The notes: a model not told the origin generated them from the letters alone. 64,000 nucleotides of DNA from Desulfosporosinus fructosivorans (GCF_004766045.1 NZ_SPQQ01000006.1:328453-392452); one strand, 5' to 3'. Counted from the stretch's first letter, positions 1 through 8,946 are shown. Numbers and translations: made by a program.

Positions 1-276
1 AAACCTGGTGGGATTGTTTCAACGGTGGCTATTTTTGCCGAACCAGTTGAACTCCCTATGCAGGAAATTGTATATAAGAATTTGGAGTTTAGATCTGGTA
101 TTCAGTCATGTGAAGGGGTAGCAGAAATGTTGCAGATGATTCAAGATGGCAAGATAAGTACCAAGTTTATGCAAACCCACAGGGCGCCGCTGAATGCTAT
201 CTCAAAAGGGTATGACATCTTTGGCAACAAAAAAGAGGGTTGCGTTAAATGGCTTGTTACCCCTTATGAAGAGTAA
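1..276 (+). CDS. Zinc-type alcohol dehydrogenase (MDR), C-terminal part
   Basis: Only the last 91 codons are in the window; the reading frame is open to the first base, so the gene is cut by the window edge and its start is not visible. A GTG at 25 is in frame but is most likely internal. The visible segment (glycine-rich turn KPGG, then a helix and an ending like DIFGNKKEGCVKWLV) resembles the C-terminal end of the Rossmann domain and tail of medium-chain, zinc-dependent alcohol/sorbitol dehydrogenases. The zinc ligands lie upstream and cannot be checked. It sits 67 bp ahead of fixA and could be the first enzyme of the acyl-CoA module. Substrate unknown. Confidence 0.65.
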   Translation, partial: KPGGIVSTVAIFAEPVELPMQEIVYKNLEFRSGIQSCEGVAEMLQMIQDGKISTKFMQTHRAPLNAISKGYDIFGNKKEGCVKWLVTPYEE

Positions 277-343
277 CCTTCCATAGGGTCAGCTTGGGAA
301 CCTATGATGCAAAATTCAAATCGAGGGAGGTTAACCAAATACA

Positions 344-1111
344 ATGTCAAATATCATTGCCTGTTATAAATGGGTATTAGATGAAGCAGATATCAAGATT
401 AATCCAGACCAGTCCATAGACACCAATAAAGCTAAAGGAAAAATAAGCGACTATGACAAAAATGCAATAGAGGCAGTCGTGCAGGCCGCAAAAACACTGG
501 GGGGAAAAGCTGTAGGGTTGACTTTCGGTAATGCCAAAACTAAACAAAGCTTAAAGGACGCCCTGTCAAGGGGACTGGAAGAAGGGTACTGGATAAACTC
601 AGAACAAGCGGTAACAGCAGATGGAGCAGTAACGGCTAAGGTCTTGGCAGCAGCAATAAAAAAAATTGGTGATGTTAGTCTTGTAGTCTGTGCAGAAGGC
701 GCCAGTGATACCTATGCTAGGCAAACAGCACCTAGGGTTGGTGCGGCACTGGACTTACCCGTGGTAAGCTCGGTCTGCAAAATGGAGATTAAAGGGAATA
801 CCTTAATTGCTCAAAGGAAACTTTATGACTGCCTAGAGACAGTAAAGGTGGAACTCCCAGCGGTCGTGTCCGTACTACCTGAAACCTGTGTCCCAACTAT
901 ACCAGGCCTTAAAGCAGTGATGGCTGCAGGAAAAAAACCAATTACTGAATACAAGGGTGAGGACCTAGGGGTAGATTTTACTACCAAAACAAAAGTAACA
1001 GAAGTCAAAGGCTATGTCATGAATAGAAAAAACATCATCCTTAATGGAGGACAAGTTGCTGACCAAGTAAATGAATTGGCAACGTTCTTAAGAAAGGAAG
1101 GTGTTCTCTAA
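344..1111 (+). CDS. fixA: Electron transfer flavoprotein beta subunit FixA
   Basis: 255 aa, usual length for FixA/EtfB. The N-terminus (MSNIIACYKWVLDE) and the AMP/FAD-binding core with alternating beta strands match the ETF beta family. With FixB it forms a flavoprotein that carries electrons between acyl-CoA enzymes and the FixC/FixX quinone-oxidoreductase pair; in some relatives FixABCX bifurcates electrons to ferredoxin and quinone (family knowledge). A GGGAGG site lies just upstream of the ATG. The stop codon overlaps the start of fixB by one base (ATG at 1111), so the two are translationally coupled. The rest of the cluster (fixC, fixX, acyl-CoA dehydrogenase) follows in the same direction. 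Confidence 0.93.
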   Translation: MSNIIACYKWVLDEADIKINPDQSIDTNKAKGKISDYDKNAIEAVVQAAKTLGGKAVGLTFGNAKTKQSLKDALSRGLEEGYWINSEQAVTADGAVTAKVLAAAIKKIGDVSLVVCAEGASDTYARQTAPRVGAALDLPVVSSVCKMEIKGNTLIAQRKLYDCLETVKVELPAVVSVLPETCVPTIPGLKAVMAAGKKPITEYKGEDLGVDFTTKTKVTEVKGYVMNRKNIILNGGQVADQVNELATFLRKEGVL

Positions 1112-2019
1112 TGGCTGGCATCTACGTTTTTAGTGATAAATTAGACATCGCAGCTGAAATAATCAGCTTTGCAAAGCAAACTGGCAAAGAGGTCTTTGCA
1201 CTCACCTTTACTGAAGAAGCTGCTGCAGAACTAGCTCAACACGGCTCAAACAAAGTCTATCTGCTCAAAGGAGTCAGCCCAATCGTCGAAAATTACAGTA
1301 AATCGATTGCAGAATTTATTACCAAAGAAGGCGCCGAGCTCTTTGTAGTGGGTGCAACTGCCCGGGGCAGAGATATAGCGGCCAGAGTAGCGGGATATCT
1401 CGACTGCGGAATGGTCAGTGATGTTTCATCGCTAAGCTATACAGACGGAATACTTGTATGCGAGAGAATGTTATACGGTGGTGCGGTTGTGCAAAGTGAA
1501 GTGCTGACTGGTTTAAGCGTCGTAACGGTGCCAGCGGGAAAATTTGAAGTATGCGAAGGTAAATCAGAAATAGTAACTGTTAACCTTGAGGCAGATACCA
1601 GAGTCAGCCTCGTGGCAAGGACCCCTATCATCAAAGGTGGAGTAGAACTTAATGGGGCTGATAAAATCGTGTGTGTCGGACTGGGTCTCGATAAAGAAGA
1701 AGATCTTCAGATGGCAAGAGAGCTAGCAACTGTTTTAGATGCAGAACTCGGGTGTAGTCGTGGTATTGCTGAGGAAAGACAATGGTTGCCGGTAGAACAA
1801 TACATTGGCATTTCGGGTGCAGTCATACAACCACAGCTATATCTATCCATGGGAGTATCGGGGCAGATACAGCATATGTTTGGGATCCGGGATTCAAAAA
1901 TCATTGTGGCGATAGACTCCAATGAAAAGGCCCCAATCTTTAGATCGGCAGACTATGGAATAGTGGGGGATATGTATGAAATTATTCCTCTCTTGACTGA
2001 AACTCTGCGAAATATGTAA
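1111..2019 (+). CDS. fixB: Electron transfer flavoprotein alpha subunit FixB
   Basis: 302 aa. N-terminal nucleotide-binding-like domain (about 1-180), then the conserved C-terminal FAD domain (about 185-300) with PQLYLSMGVSGQIQHM and IVAIDSNEKAPIFRSADYGI, the typical ETF alpha signature that holds FAD. Partner of FixA. It starts on the last base of fixA and is followed, after 53 bp, by fixC. The small size of the N-terminal part fits FixB rather than longer EtfA proteins fused to ferredoxin domains. Cytoplasmic, peripheral to the FixC/FixX membrane complex by family knowledge. Confidence 0.93.
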   Translation: MAGIYVFSDKLDIAAEIISFAKQTGKEVFALTFTEEAAAELAQHGSNKVYLLKGVSPIVENYSKSIAEFITKEGAELFVVGATARGRDIAARVAGYLDCGMVSDVSSLSYTDGILVCERMLYGGAVVQSEVLTGLSVVTVPAGKFEVCEGKSEIVTVNLEADTRVSLVARTPIIKGGVELNGADKIVCVGLGLDKEEDLQMARELATVLDAELGCSRGIAEERQWLPVEQYIGISGAVIQPQLYLSMGVSGQIQHMFGIRDSKIIVAIDSNEKAPIFRSADYGIVGDMYEIIPLLTETLRNM

Positions 2020-2072
2020 ATACGCTCCATCTTGATAGAGGATGCTTACATAAAAACAAAGGGGGTGAGAAC

Positions 2073-3365
2073 ACGAGCGAAACAGAAAAATTTGACGCGA
2101 TCATTATTGGAGCAGGACCAGCAGGATCAGCGTGCGCCTACACCCTGGCTAAAGCAGGCAAAGCAGTCTTAGTGATTGAAAGGGCAGACACTCCAGGACT
2201 TAAGAATGTGACCGGGGGAAGATTTTATACCTATGCCTTAGAAATGGTAGAGAAAGGTCTAACGCTAGAAGCGCCCCTGGAGAGAAAAGTAACCCACGAA
2301 CAAATTATGCTGCTGGGGGACAAGCGAGCGATTAGCATTGATTACCATGACACTTCATTTAATGAAGAGGGAAAAGTAGCTCAGTCATACACTGTTTTAA
2401 GATCTGCGTTTGATGAATGGTTTGCCGGAAAAGCTGAGGAATTGGGAGCTATAGTAGCCTGCGGCATCAAAGTAGATGATCTTATAACAAAGAACGGAAA
2501 AATAGTTGGTGTTATAGCCGGTGAAGATGAGATGTATGCCGACGTGGTAGTGGCAGCAGACGGCGTCAACGCCTTTATAGCTCAAAAGGCAGGGCTTATT
2601 GGGGACATTGAAGGACATGCCGTGGGTGTGGGCATAAAAGAAGTCATTGAGCTCCCTGCAAAAATTATTGAGGAACGATTTATCTTATCAAAAGATGAAG
2701 GGGCAGCCCGTATGATCCTTGGCTGTACGGAAGGAATTCATGGCGGGGGCTTTCTGTATACGAACAGTGATAGTCTATCTTTAGGGTGTGTTCTCACACC
2801 GCAAGAAGTGGTCAACCACGGAAAATCTGTTCATGCCATATTCCAGGACATGAAGATGCACCCGACAATATATCCCTTGATTGAGGGTGGAGAGACTGTG
2901 GAATACGAGGCACACTTGGTAAGTGAATTGGGTTATCGAGGTATTCCTAAAAAGCTATATAGAGACGGTTTTCTCATCATTGGGGAATCTGCTGGATTTG
3001 TCATTAACACAGGCTACTCAATTCGGGGAATCGACCTTGCCATTTTATCTGGTATTGCTGCGGCTAAAGCCATCATAGCCACAAATGATCCAGCTATGGT
3101 CGGACAAACCTATATGAATCAACTGGAGATGACGAAGCTGATAGCATCCATGAAAGCGGTCGACGGGTACTTTGATATGCTAGAAATACCGAGGATATTT
3201 TCCGCCTATCCAAAACTAGCGACGGATGTCTTTGGACAGCTTTATCGGATGGAGGGTGAAGTTCCGATAAGCATGAAGAAAGAAGTCCTGAGGCTAATCA
3301 AGGCAAACGGACTCTCTATTTGGCAGCTGATGAAAGACGGTTTCAAGGGGGTTAGATCAATATGA
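2073..3365 (+). CDS. fixC: FixC flavoprotein (ETF-quinone oxidoreductase family), apparent ACG start
   Basis: Starting at ACG 2073 gives 430 aa, the usual FixC length, and an N-terminus TSETEKFDAIIIGAGPAGS containing the FAD-binding GxGPAGS motif. The first conventional start codon in frame is GTG 2172, which would delete that motif. From the end of fixB to 2172 the frame has no ATG, GTG or TTG. A GGGGGTG Shine-Dalgarno-like run ends 5 bases before the ACG, where the ATG of other FixC proteins would be expected. The C-terminal half holds the quinone-reductase-like region (ESAGFVINTGYSIRGIDLAI). Function: passes electrons between FixAB and FixX/quinone. It overlaps fixX by 4 bp (ATGA). A sequencing error at the start codon is the main alternative. 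Confidence 0.88.
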   Translation, partial: TSETEKFDAIIIGAGPAGSACAYTLAKAGKAVLVIERADTPGLKNVTGGRFYTYALEMVEKGLTLEAPLERKVTHEQIMLLGDKRAISIDYHDTSFNEEGKVAQSYTVLRSAFDEWFAGKAEELGAIVACGIKVDDLITKNGKIVGVIAGEDEMYADVVVAADGVNAFIAQKAGLIGDIEGHAVGVGIKEVIELPAKIIEERFILSKDEGAARMILGCTEGIHGGGFLYTNSDSLSLGCVLTPQEVVNHGKSVHAIFQDMKMHPTIYPLIEGGETVEYEAHLVSELGYRGIPKKLYRDGFLIIGESAGFVINTGYSIRGIDLAILSGIAAAKAIIATNDPAMVGQTYMNQLEMTKLIASMKAVDGYFDMLEIPRIFSAYPKLATDVFGQLYRMEGEVPISMKKEVLRLIKANGLSIWQLMKDGFKGVRSI

Positions 3366-3655
3366 ACATTAAAGTAGTAGACCCACCTGAACTCTTGGGG
3401 CTGAACAAGTTCAATATTGATGAAGAAGAACCTCATATCCTTTTGGATAAAACAATCTGCGAAACGTGTAAAGAAAAACCCTGTCTGGTGGTGTGTCCCG
3501 CGGTCCTATACAAGCTGGGTAAAAACGGTGAGATTATGTTTGATTATGCAGGGTGTCTAGAATGCGGTACATGTCGGTTGATGTGCAAAAACAAAGGTAT
3601 CATCAAATGGGAATATCCACGGGGGACATTTGGGGTTAGTTTTCGCTCCAGTTAG
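3362..3655 (+). CDS. fixX: Ferredoxin-like protein FixX
   Basis: 97 aa, typical of FixX. It has CETCKEKPCLVVCP at about 37-50 and CLECGTCRLMC at about 65-75, consistent with [4Fe-4S] binding, and the family-typical ending YPRGTFGVSF. FixX works with FixC like the FeS domain of ETF-ubiquinone oxidoreductase. The ATG overlaps the fixC stop (ATGA), indicating translational coupling. A 116-bp gap to the acyl-CoA dehydrogenase follows, in which I see no clear terminator, so the operon may continue. Confidence 0.92.
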   Translation: MNIKVVDPPELLGLNKFNIDEEEPHILLDKTICETCKEKPCLVVCPAVLYKLGKNGEIMFDYAGCLECGTCRLMCKNKGIIKWEYPRGTFGVSFRSS

Positions 3656-3771
3656 ATATTGTGTCAATGATCTGACTTAGTTGTGAAGCAAGGTCAGGTT
3701 CAACGAACTAAAGAACGGGCAAGGTCCGCCGAAATATGTAGGATCTACTCAATAAATAAGGGGGATTTCAG

Positions 3772-4929
3772 ATGTGGTATATGAACGAAGAAAGACAACT
3801 CATGCTTAATGTAGCAAGGGATTTCGTGGAGAAAGAAGTTAAGCCTGTCGCAATGCAGATAGATCGAACAAGTGAGTTTCCTATGAAACTATTCAAGAGA
3901 GCCGGTGAGTTAGGCTTGCTGGGGGTTACAGTGTCGGAGGAATACGGTGGACTGGGAGGAGATCAGACCACTCTAGCCTTAATCATGGAAGAGATTGCCA
4001 AGAGTTTGCCGGTCCTCACAGTAGCCATGGGAGCCCATAGCTTACTGGCGGGAGGCCTTCTAGATATGCTGGGTACACCTCAACAAAAGAATAAATATCT
4101 AGCACCAGCAGCAAGTGGCGAAATTATTTTGGCCTGTGGTTCCACAGAAGCTGTTGGTGGGTCCAACCAAATTGAATTCACGACTCGTGCGGTATTGGAA
4201 GGCGACGAATGGGTATTGAACGGTGGAAAGGTCTTAATTAGTAACATTGGGGTTGCGGATGTATATGTCGTCCTGGCGATAACAGCCGAAAAAATAGATC
4301 CTGTAACTAGAGGGGGCTTCAGCGCTTTTATAATTGAGGCAAATACACCCGGCTTGAATGTGGGTAAAGCGGAACACAAGCTCGGATGGCATGGATCAGC
4401 GACTGGTAGCATCTCGTTCAAGAATTGTCACCTCCCCAAAGAAAGCCTTCTGGGACCCTTGGGCGGATGTATGCAGGCAATGTTTGTTAGCGCAACAGCT
4501 GAATTTTTGAGTTGCGGTCCCGTGAGCCTAGGCGTAGCAGAAGGTGCGTACGAGATGGCTCTGAAGTATAGCATGGAGAGGGAGCAATGCGGTCAAAGTA
4601 TGTTCGATAGATTTCAGGTCACCAGACATAAGCTGGTTAAAATGTATACAGAAATCGAATCCCTACGGTCGTTGGTATACAGTACCTATGCCAATAGAGA
4701 CCAAGGTGAACTTTGCCTGGCAACCGGTCGTATGCTTAAAATCAAGGGTGCTGAAGTATCAGAATATGTTAGCAGAGAAGCGATTCAATTATTTGGTGGA
4801 GTAGGTACCGTCGTTGACACGGGTGTGGAGCGTTTCTGGCGCGATGCAAAGGTTATGGCAATCGGTGGAGCTTCAGTGGAGGCTCTTATGGATAACATAG
4901 CCACATTAATTAAGAACAAGATGGTTTAA
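3772..4929 (+). CDS. Acyl-CoA dehydrogenase
   Basis: 385 aa, full length for the family (N-terminal helical, middle beta, C-terminal helical domains). Recognisable are EEYGGLGGD near 57-64 and the C-terminal QLFGGVGT and VERFWRDAK motifs. At the position of the usual medium-chain catalytic Glu near the C-terminus the protein reads AIGGASVEAL, with no matching Glu. Instead TAEFLSCGPVSLG aligns with the isovaleryl-CoA dehydrogenase segment that carries the base, so Glu244 is the likely catalytic residue (inference). FAD-dependent alpha,beta-dehydrogenation of an acyl-CoA, with electrons going to FixAB. Start has GGGGGATTTCAG before the ATG. Substrate not inferable; CaiA-like by context only. 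Confidence 0.9.
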   Translation: MWYMNEERQLMLNVARDFVEKEVKPVAMQIDRTSEFPMKLFKRAGELGLLGVTVSEEYGGLGGDQTTLALIMEEIAKSLPVLTVAMGAHSLLAGGLLDMLGTPQQKNKYLAPAASGEIILACGSTEAVGGSNQIEFTTRAVLEGDEWVLNGGKVLISNIGVADVYVVLAITAEKIDPVTRGGFSAFIIEANTPGLNVGKAEHKLGWHGSATGSISFKNCHLPKESLLGPLGGCMQAMFVSATAEFLSCGPVSLGVAEGAYEMALKYSMEREQCGQSMFDRFQVTRHKLVKMYTEIESLRSLVYSTYANRDQGELCLATGRMLKIKGAEVSEYVSREAIQLFGGVGTVVDTGVERFWRDAKVMAIGGASVEALMDNIATLIKNKMV

Positions 4930-4973
4930 TTGAATATATCTTGTTAAATAAAAATAGAAAGGGGGATATAAAT

Positions 4974-5822
4974 ATGAACGATTATAAGGGAAAAGTTGTA
5001 GTCATTACCGGGGCTGCCAATGGAATCGGTAAAGAACTAGCCCGTCAGTATGCCGCCAAAGGGGCAAAACTCTCACTAGCTGATATTGATGTTGAAAACC
5101 TATCAGGCCTGGAAAAAGACCTAAAAGCAAGCGGAGTAGAAGTAAGCACTGCTATGTTTGATGTGACGAATTACGGAGCTATGGAAGCCTTTGCGCAGAG
5201 AACGTTTGCTACCTATGGCACGGTTGATTTCTTCTTCAATAACGCGGGGGTTATTTCCGTTGGTTCCATTTGGGATCAGCCTTTACAGGATTGGAAATGG
5301 TTAATGGATGTGAATGTCATGGGGATTGTACATGGCATAAAGGCTTTTGTACCTGCCATGATTAAGCAGGACAAAGAGTGTCGGATCATCAATACTGCTT
5401 CTATCGCTGGACTATTAACGGTGGAAAACTCTCCCGCATACGTAGCTAGTAAGTTTGCATCATTATCGCTTACAGAAGTGCTGGAATTGCAACTCCAGGA
5501 TGCCGGATCTAAAGTGAAAGCTCATGTGATTTGCCCTGCGGTGGTGGCCACTGACCTGAATAATTGCCTACGTCACCGTGCCAAGGAGCTTTATAATCCC
5601 GAAGATCCCTATTATCAAACGGAAGACTACAAGAAAAGAGATGCGGTCGTGCAGTCGTCGATGAAACTTGGACTGCCGGTGGAAAAAGCCGTCGAGATCA
5701 TTATCGAAGGGATTGAAAATGATCAGTTCTATATTCTAACCCACCCAGTCTATAACCTCGCCATTGTAGCAAGGGCAAATGGTATTGTGGAAGGAATAAG
5801 GCCGGCTAAGGTAAAGAGGTAA
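4974..5822 (+). CDS. Short-chain dehydrogenase/reductase (SDR)
   Basis: 282 aa from ATG 4974, which has GGGGGATATAA in front; a TTG at 4941 is in frame but adds eleven residues without a better site. Classical SDR signatures: TGAANGIG for the dinucleotide, NNAG, and the catalytic Ser in TASIAG with YVASK giving Tyr and Lys. NAD(P)-dependent oxidation or reduction of a hydroxy/keto group, possibly a 3-hydroxyacyl-CoA or related intermediate because it lies between an acyl-CoA dehydrogenase and a crotonase-family enzyme. Specificity cannot be read from sequence. Confidence 0.87.
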   Translation: MNDYKGKVVVITGAANGIGKELARQYAAKGAKLSLADIDVENLSGLEKDLKASGVEVSTAMFDVTNYGAMEAFAQRTFATYGTVDFFFNNAGVISVGSIWDQPLQDWKWLMDVNVMGIVHGIKAFVPAMIKQDKECRIINTASIAGLLTVENSPAYVASKFASLSLTEVLELQLQDAGSKVKAHVICPAVVATDLNNCLRHRAKELYNPEDPYYQTEDYKKRDAVVQSSMKLGLPVEKAVEIIIEGIENDQFYILTHPVYNLAIVARANGIVEGIRPAKVKR

Positions 5823-5885
5823 GCATATCCAACGCGTAGCATCGACAAATTATTACTATATATAAAATAAGAGGAGTGATTGTCA

Positions 5886-6692
5886 ATGTATCCATATGAA
5901 AAGAAGTACGATCATGTCGTGAAAATTGAGAAAGAAAATCAAATCGCTACGATTACCTTTGATAGCCCGGAAAACCTCAATAGACTTTCCGAACAAGTGA
6001 TAGATGAGTTCGGAGCAGCCTTAGATAATGCCCAATGGGATCATGACATTCGAGCCATTATTCTCAGAGGTACAGGAGATATATCGTTTGGCCCTGGGGA
6101 TATAGAAATCATTAAAACCAAACTAGCCAAAAATCTCGCGCTTGGCCGTGAAATTATGTATGAAATAGCCAATCTAATTAAGAAAATGTATACTATCTCT
6201 AAACCCATTATCGGGCTTGCTGAAGCGGGTTGCCTAGGAGGAGGGTGTAATTTACTCCTGTCCAGCGATATCGTGATAGCATCAGAAAAAGCCTACTTCC
6301 ACGAGCTGTTTGTGAATTATGCCCTTACACCTGACACGGGTGGACTGTGGGCACTGCAAAGACTCGTTGGTCCCATGAAAGCGAAAGCTATTACAATGTG
6401 TGGGGAACCGGTAGGCGCCCAGCTGGCACTTGAGATGGGGATGGTTTATAAAGTTGTTCCCGCCGACAAGGCCTATGAGGAAGCTTATGCCCTGGCCAAA
6501 GTAATCACTTCAAAGTCCCCGGTTGGGATCAACCACATTAAGCAAATTTCTAATCGTTTACACGATTATTCTATGGACACTTATTTCCAAGTTGAAGGAG
6601 ATTACCTTACCCTAGGTGCACTCAGTGAAGACTTCAAAGAAACCAACCTCGCAGCAATGCAAAAACGCGCTCCCCAGTATAAAGGCTACTAA
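5886..6692 (+). CDS. Enoyl-CoA hydratase/isomerase (crotonase) family
   Basis: 268 aa from ATG 5886, seven bases after GAGGAGTG; the TTG at 5880 is too close to that site. Crotonase fold features: an oxyanion-type segment GDISFGPGDIE near 60-70 and EAGCLGGGCNLLLSSD near 110-125. The active-site stretch reads LTPDTGGLWALQRLVG, with an Asp where isomerase-type members (PaaG-like) carry it, rather than the Glu pair of classical hydratases. This suggests isomerase or atypical activity (inference). Last gene of the acyl-CoA module; no terminator is obvious before the small ORF at 6769. Confidence 0.85.
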   Translation: MYPYEKKYDHVVKIEKENQIATITFDSPENLNRLSEQVIDEFGAALDNAQWDHDIRAIILRGTGDISFGPGDIEIIKTKLAKNLALGREIMYEIANLIKKMYTISKPIIGLAEAGCLGGGCNLLLSSDIVIASEKAYFHELFVNYALTPDTGGLWALQRLVGPMKAKAITMCGEPVGAQLALEMGMVYKVVPADKAYEEAYALAKVITSKSPVGINHIKQISNRLHDYSMDTYFQVEGDYLTLGALSEDFKETNLAAMQKRAPQYKGY

Positions 6693-6768
6693 TTCGACCT
6701 TATTAGTCCAACCAGCAACCTTCTGATTAAAGGCGATAAGCGGTCATATGTTGGGGGATATTACATTA

Positions 6769-6954
6769 ATGAATGAATTAAAACTCTTTATAAAAAACAA
6801 TCTTAATAATCCAGAGGCGATCAGAGAACTTTATCTATCAAATCAAGGTTATTATGACGAGCTAATAAGGAAAAATAAATCAAAATTATGTTTATTAAAG
6901 TTTATGTATCCTCAATACTATAGGGCTTTAAGACAAGGTGGAATCTTGTCTTAA
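6769..6954 (+). CDS. Small hypothetical protein
   Basis: 61 aa from ATG 6769 (MNELKLFIKNNLNN...), with a GGGGGA run about 11 bases upstream; an ATG at 6748 is also in frame and would add seven residues. Lys/Asn/Leu/Tyr-rich, predicted mostly helical, without signal peptide or cysteine motif. I do not recognise the family. It is followed by a strong inverted repeat at 6998. The coding claim rests on the ribosome binding site and amino-acid composition only. Confidence 0.45.
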   Translation: MNELKLFIKNNLNNPEAIRELYLSNQGYYDELIRKNKSKLCLLKFMYPQYYRALRQGGILS

Positions 6955-6997
6955 ATGAGCATGAGGCATGATTATGTTAATTAAGCCGTGTCAAAAT

Positions 6998-7037
6998 AAA
7001 TACAGCTGGGTAACATCATAGTTTCCCAGCTGTATTT
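6998..7037. terminator. Hairpin, likely bidirectional terminator
   Basis: Perfect 13-bp arms (AAATACAGCTGGG / CCCAGCTGTATTT) around a 14-nt loop, with T-rich flanks on both sides. It lies between the plus-strand small ORF and the convergent flavin-reductase-like gene. Confidence 0.75.
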
Positions 7038-7075
7038 ATCTTTGCTGGCGCTTAGATGACAGCCAGCAGATGAAA

Positions 7076-7657
7076 TTAACTATTAACTTCTTTCCCTATC
7101 TCATTGCCTAGAGAATATGCTTGGCCAATTTGTTTTCCTATACCATAGTAATTTCTACTATCTAAGGCAAATATTAAAGGCTTTATTTGTTCTATAATTG
7201 GCTCTCCTTTTTCTTGTATGGTATCATCAATTTTAGCATCCATGACCTCACCAATAAACTGGGTGTGTAGGCCCAGTTCAATAACTTGGATAATCTTACA
7301 CTCCAAATTAACTGGAAATTCACTTATGTAAGGGGCATCAAGAATATCACTTTTAACTGGTGTAAGACCAGTTTTAGCAAATTTATCTTCATTCTTTCCA
7401 GATACCATGCCAAAATAATCGGCTTCTCTAACATATTTTTCTGAAGGAATATTAATTGTGAAAGCTTTTTTGGACATAAGGTTACCATGAGTATAAGTGG
7501 CTTTACGTAGTGAGATCGCGACGCAAGGCGGAGATGAGCAGCAAATACCTCCCCAAGCAGCGGTCATGGCATTTGGATTGCCTTCATTATCATAGGTACA
7601 TACAACCAACACCGGTGTAGGATAAACCAAAGTTTTAGGACCCAAACTTTTTTTCAT
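7076..7657 (-). CDS. Flavin reductase-like / flavoredoxin family FMN-binding protein
   Basis: 193 aa from ATG 7657, six bases after AGAGGTG; a GTG nine bases upstream lies inside that site. The sequence follows the FMN-binding split-barrel flavin reductase-like family: PTPVLVVCTYDNEGNPNAMTAAW at the start, SLRKATYTHGN and INIPSEKYVREADYFG in the middle. Such proteins bind FMN and serve as flavoredoxins or flavin reductases in anaerobes (family knowledge). Cytoplasmic. Stand-alone gene on the minus strand with its own terminator; electron partner unknown. Confidence 0.85.
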   Translation of the reverse strand: MKKSLGPKTLVYPTPVLVVCTYDNEGNPNAMTAAWGGICCSSPPCVAISLRKATYTHGNLMSKKAFTINIPSEKYVREADYFGMVSGKNEDKFAKTGLTPVKSDILDAPYISEFPVNLECKIIQVIELGLHTQFIGEVMDAKIDDTIQEKGEPIIEQIKPLIFALDSRNYYGIGKQIGQAYSLGNEIGKEVNS

Positions 7658-7936
7658 ATATTTCACCTCTTAAATTATTGGCCTAGTCTAAATTTTATCC
7701 ACATTATCCCCTAATATACCATGGATTGGCATGTGAATCACCCCGGAAAATTAAAAAGTAAGGTAATTAAAGCCCCGCCTATTGCTATAATTGGTTATAA
7801 TGCATTATTAGCCTTAGTAAGGCCGAAGAAAGTATAATAGGAGATGAGTACCCTTATTAAGGGTAGGATATCCAGTATGATCGATAACTTCTGATTAAGC
7901 AGTTAGGGTCGGATAGCAATAAAGGGAGGGTTTCAG

Positions 7937-8887
7937 TTGAAACAAGATGCAATAATAGGTGGAGTAATGGGAGTTGTTATAGGTGATGCTTTAGGATTGC
8001 CTGTCCAGTTTATGACGAAAACAGAAATAAAGAAAAACCCAATCACAGATATGACCGGAGGAGGTGCTTTCGGTCTTGAACCGGGTGCTTGGTCTGATGA
8101 TAGTTCTCTAACGTTATGTCTAGTTGAAAGTCTGTCTGAGGTAGGTTATAATCCTGCAGATATTGCTCGGCGCTTTGTGAAGTGGTATCAAGATGGCTAT
8201 ATGACCCCGTTGGGTGAATCCTTTGATATAGGCGGTACTACATCAATAGCCATGAAGAGATTAATCAATGGGGTTGCTCCCTTTAAAGCGGGTCCTACTG
8301 ATGCAGAGAGTAATGGGAATGGAAGTCTGATGCGAATTCTCCCAGCAACCCTATTTTTCGCCCATGAATCCGATTACACTATGATTCAAAGGATTTCTGA
8401 GGTTTCCAAGATTACGCACGGCCATGCGCGTAGTCAATTAGCGTGTAGTTTGTATTCTCTGTTCGTGAAGGAATTACTAAAAGGGAGTAGTCCCCAAGAA
8501 GCTTATGACACTATGCGACTGAAATCTCAAACTGTGTTTTTTGTCGACCGCAATATAGGCAAGCAGTTAAGTCATTTTAAGCGTATTATTAGTGGTGAAC
8601 TTCCCGATCTTCCTGAGAGTGAGATAAAATCTGGGGGCTATGTGGTTGAATCCTTGGAAGCGGCTCTCTGGAGCTTTCTCACAACATCGTCCTTTGAGGA
8701 CGCAGTGCTCACAGCAGTAAATTTAGGTTGGGATACTGATACAGTGGGAGCAATTACGGGTAGTATGGCTGGCGTTTATTATGGGTTTTCGAATATCCCC
8801 GATCATTGGCTGAAAAAACTATTAGACTATGAAAAAATATTGAGTATAACTAATCAATTTTCAGAACGGGTACTACAACAGAGGTGA
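7937..8887 (+). CDS. ADP-ribosylglycohydrolase family protein
   Basis: 316 aa from TTG 7937, preceded by GGGAGGG at 7 bases. DraG-type fold signatures: GVVIGDALGLPVQF at the N-terminus, WSDDSSLTLCL for the metal-binding acidic cluster near 52-62, and GWDTDTVGAITGSMAGVYYG near the C-terminus with the second acidic set. These enzymes remove ADP-ribose from proteins or related N-/O-linked ADP-ribosyl compounds using Mg2+ or Mn2+ (family knowledge). No nitrogenase or DraT-like gene lies nearby, so the substrate here is open. Monocistronic, ending at a terminator. Confidence 0.9.
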   Translation: MKQDAIIGGVMGVVIGDALGLPVQFMTKTEIKKNPITDMTGGGAFGLEPGAWSDDSSLTLCLVESLSEVGYNPADIARRFVKWYQDGYMTPLGESFDIGGTTSIAMKRLINGVAPFKAGPTDAESNGNGSLMRILPATLFFAHESDYTMIQRISEVSKITHGHARSQLACSLYSLFVKELLKGSSPQEAYDTMRLKSQTVFFVDRNIGKQLSHFKRIISGELPDLPESEIKSGGYVVESLEAALWSFLTTSSFEDAVLTAVNLGWDTDTVGAITGSMAGVYYGFSNIPDHWLKKLLDYEKILSITNQFSERVLQQR

Positions 8888-8917
8888 ACATTTGAGTTCG
8901 CTGGGAAACATCACAGT

Positions 8918-8946
8918 AAGGCCGCCGAAAAATCGGTGGTCTTTTC
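8918..8946 (+). terminator. Intrinsic terminator
   Basis: Stem of about 11 bp with two G-U pairs (AAGGCCGCCGA / TCGGTGGTCTT), AAAA-type loop, followed by TTTTCT. Downstream of the ADP-ribosylglycohydrolase gene. Confidence 0.7.
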
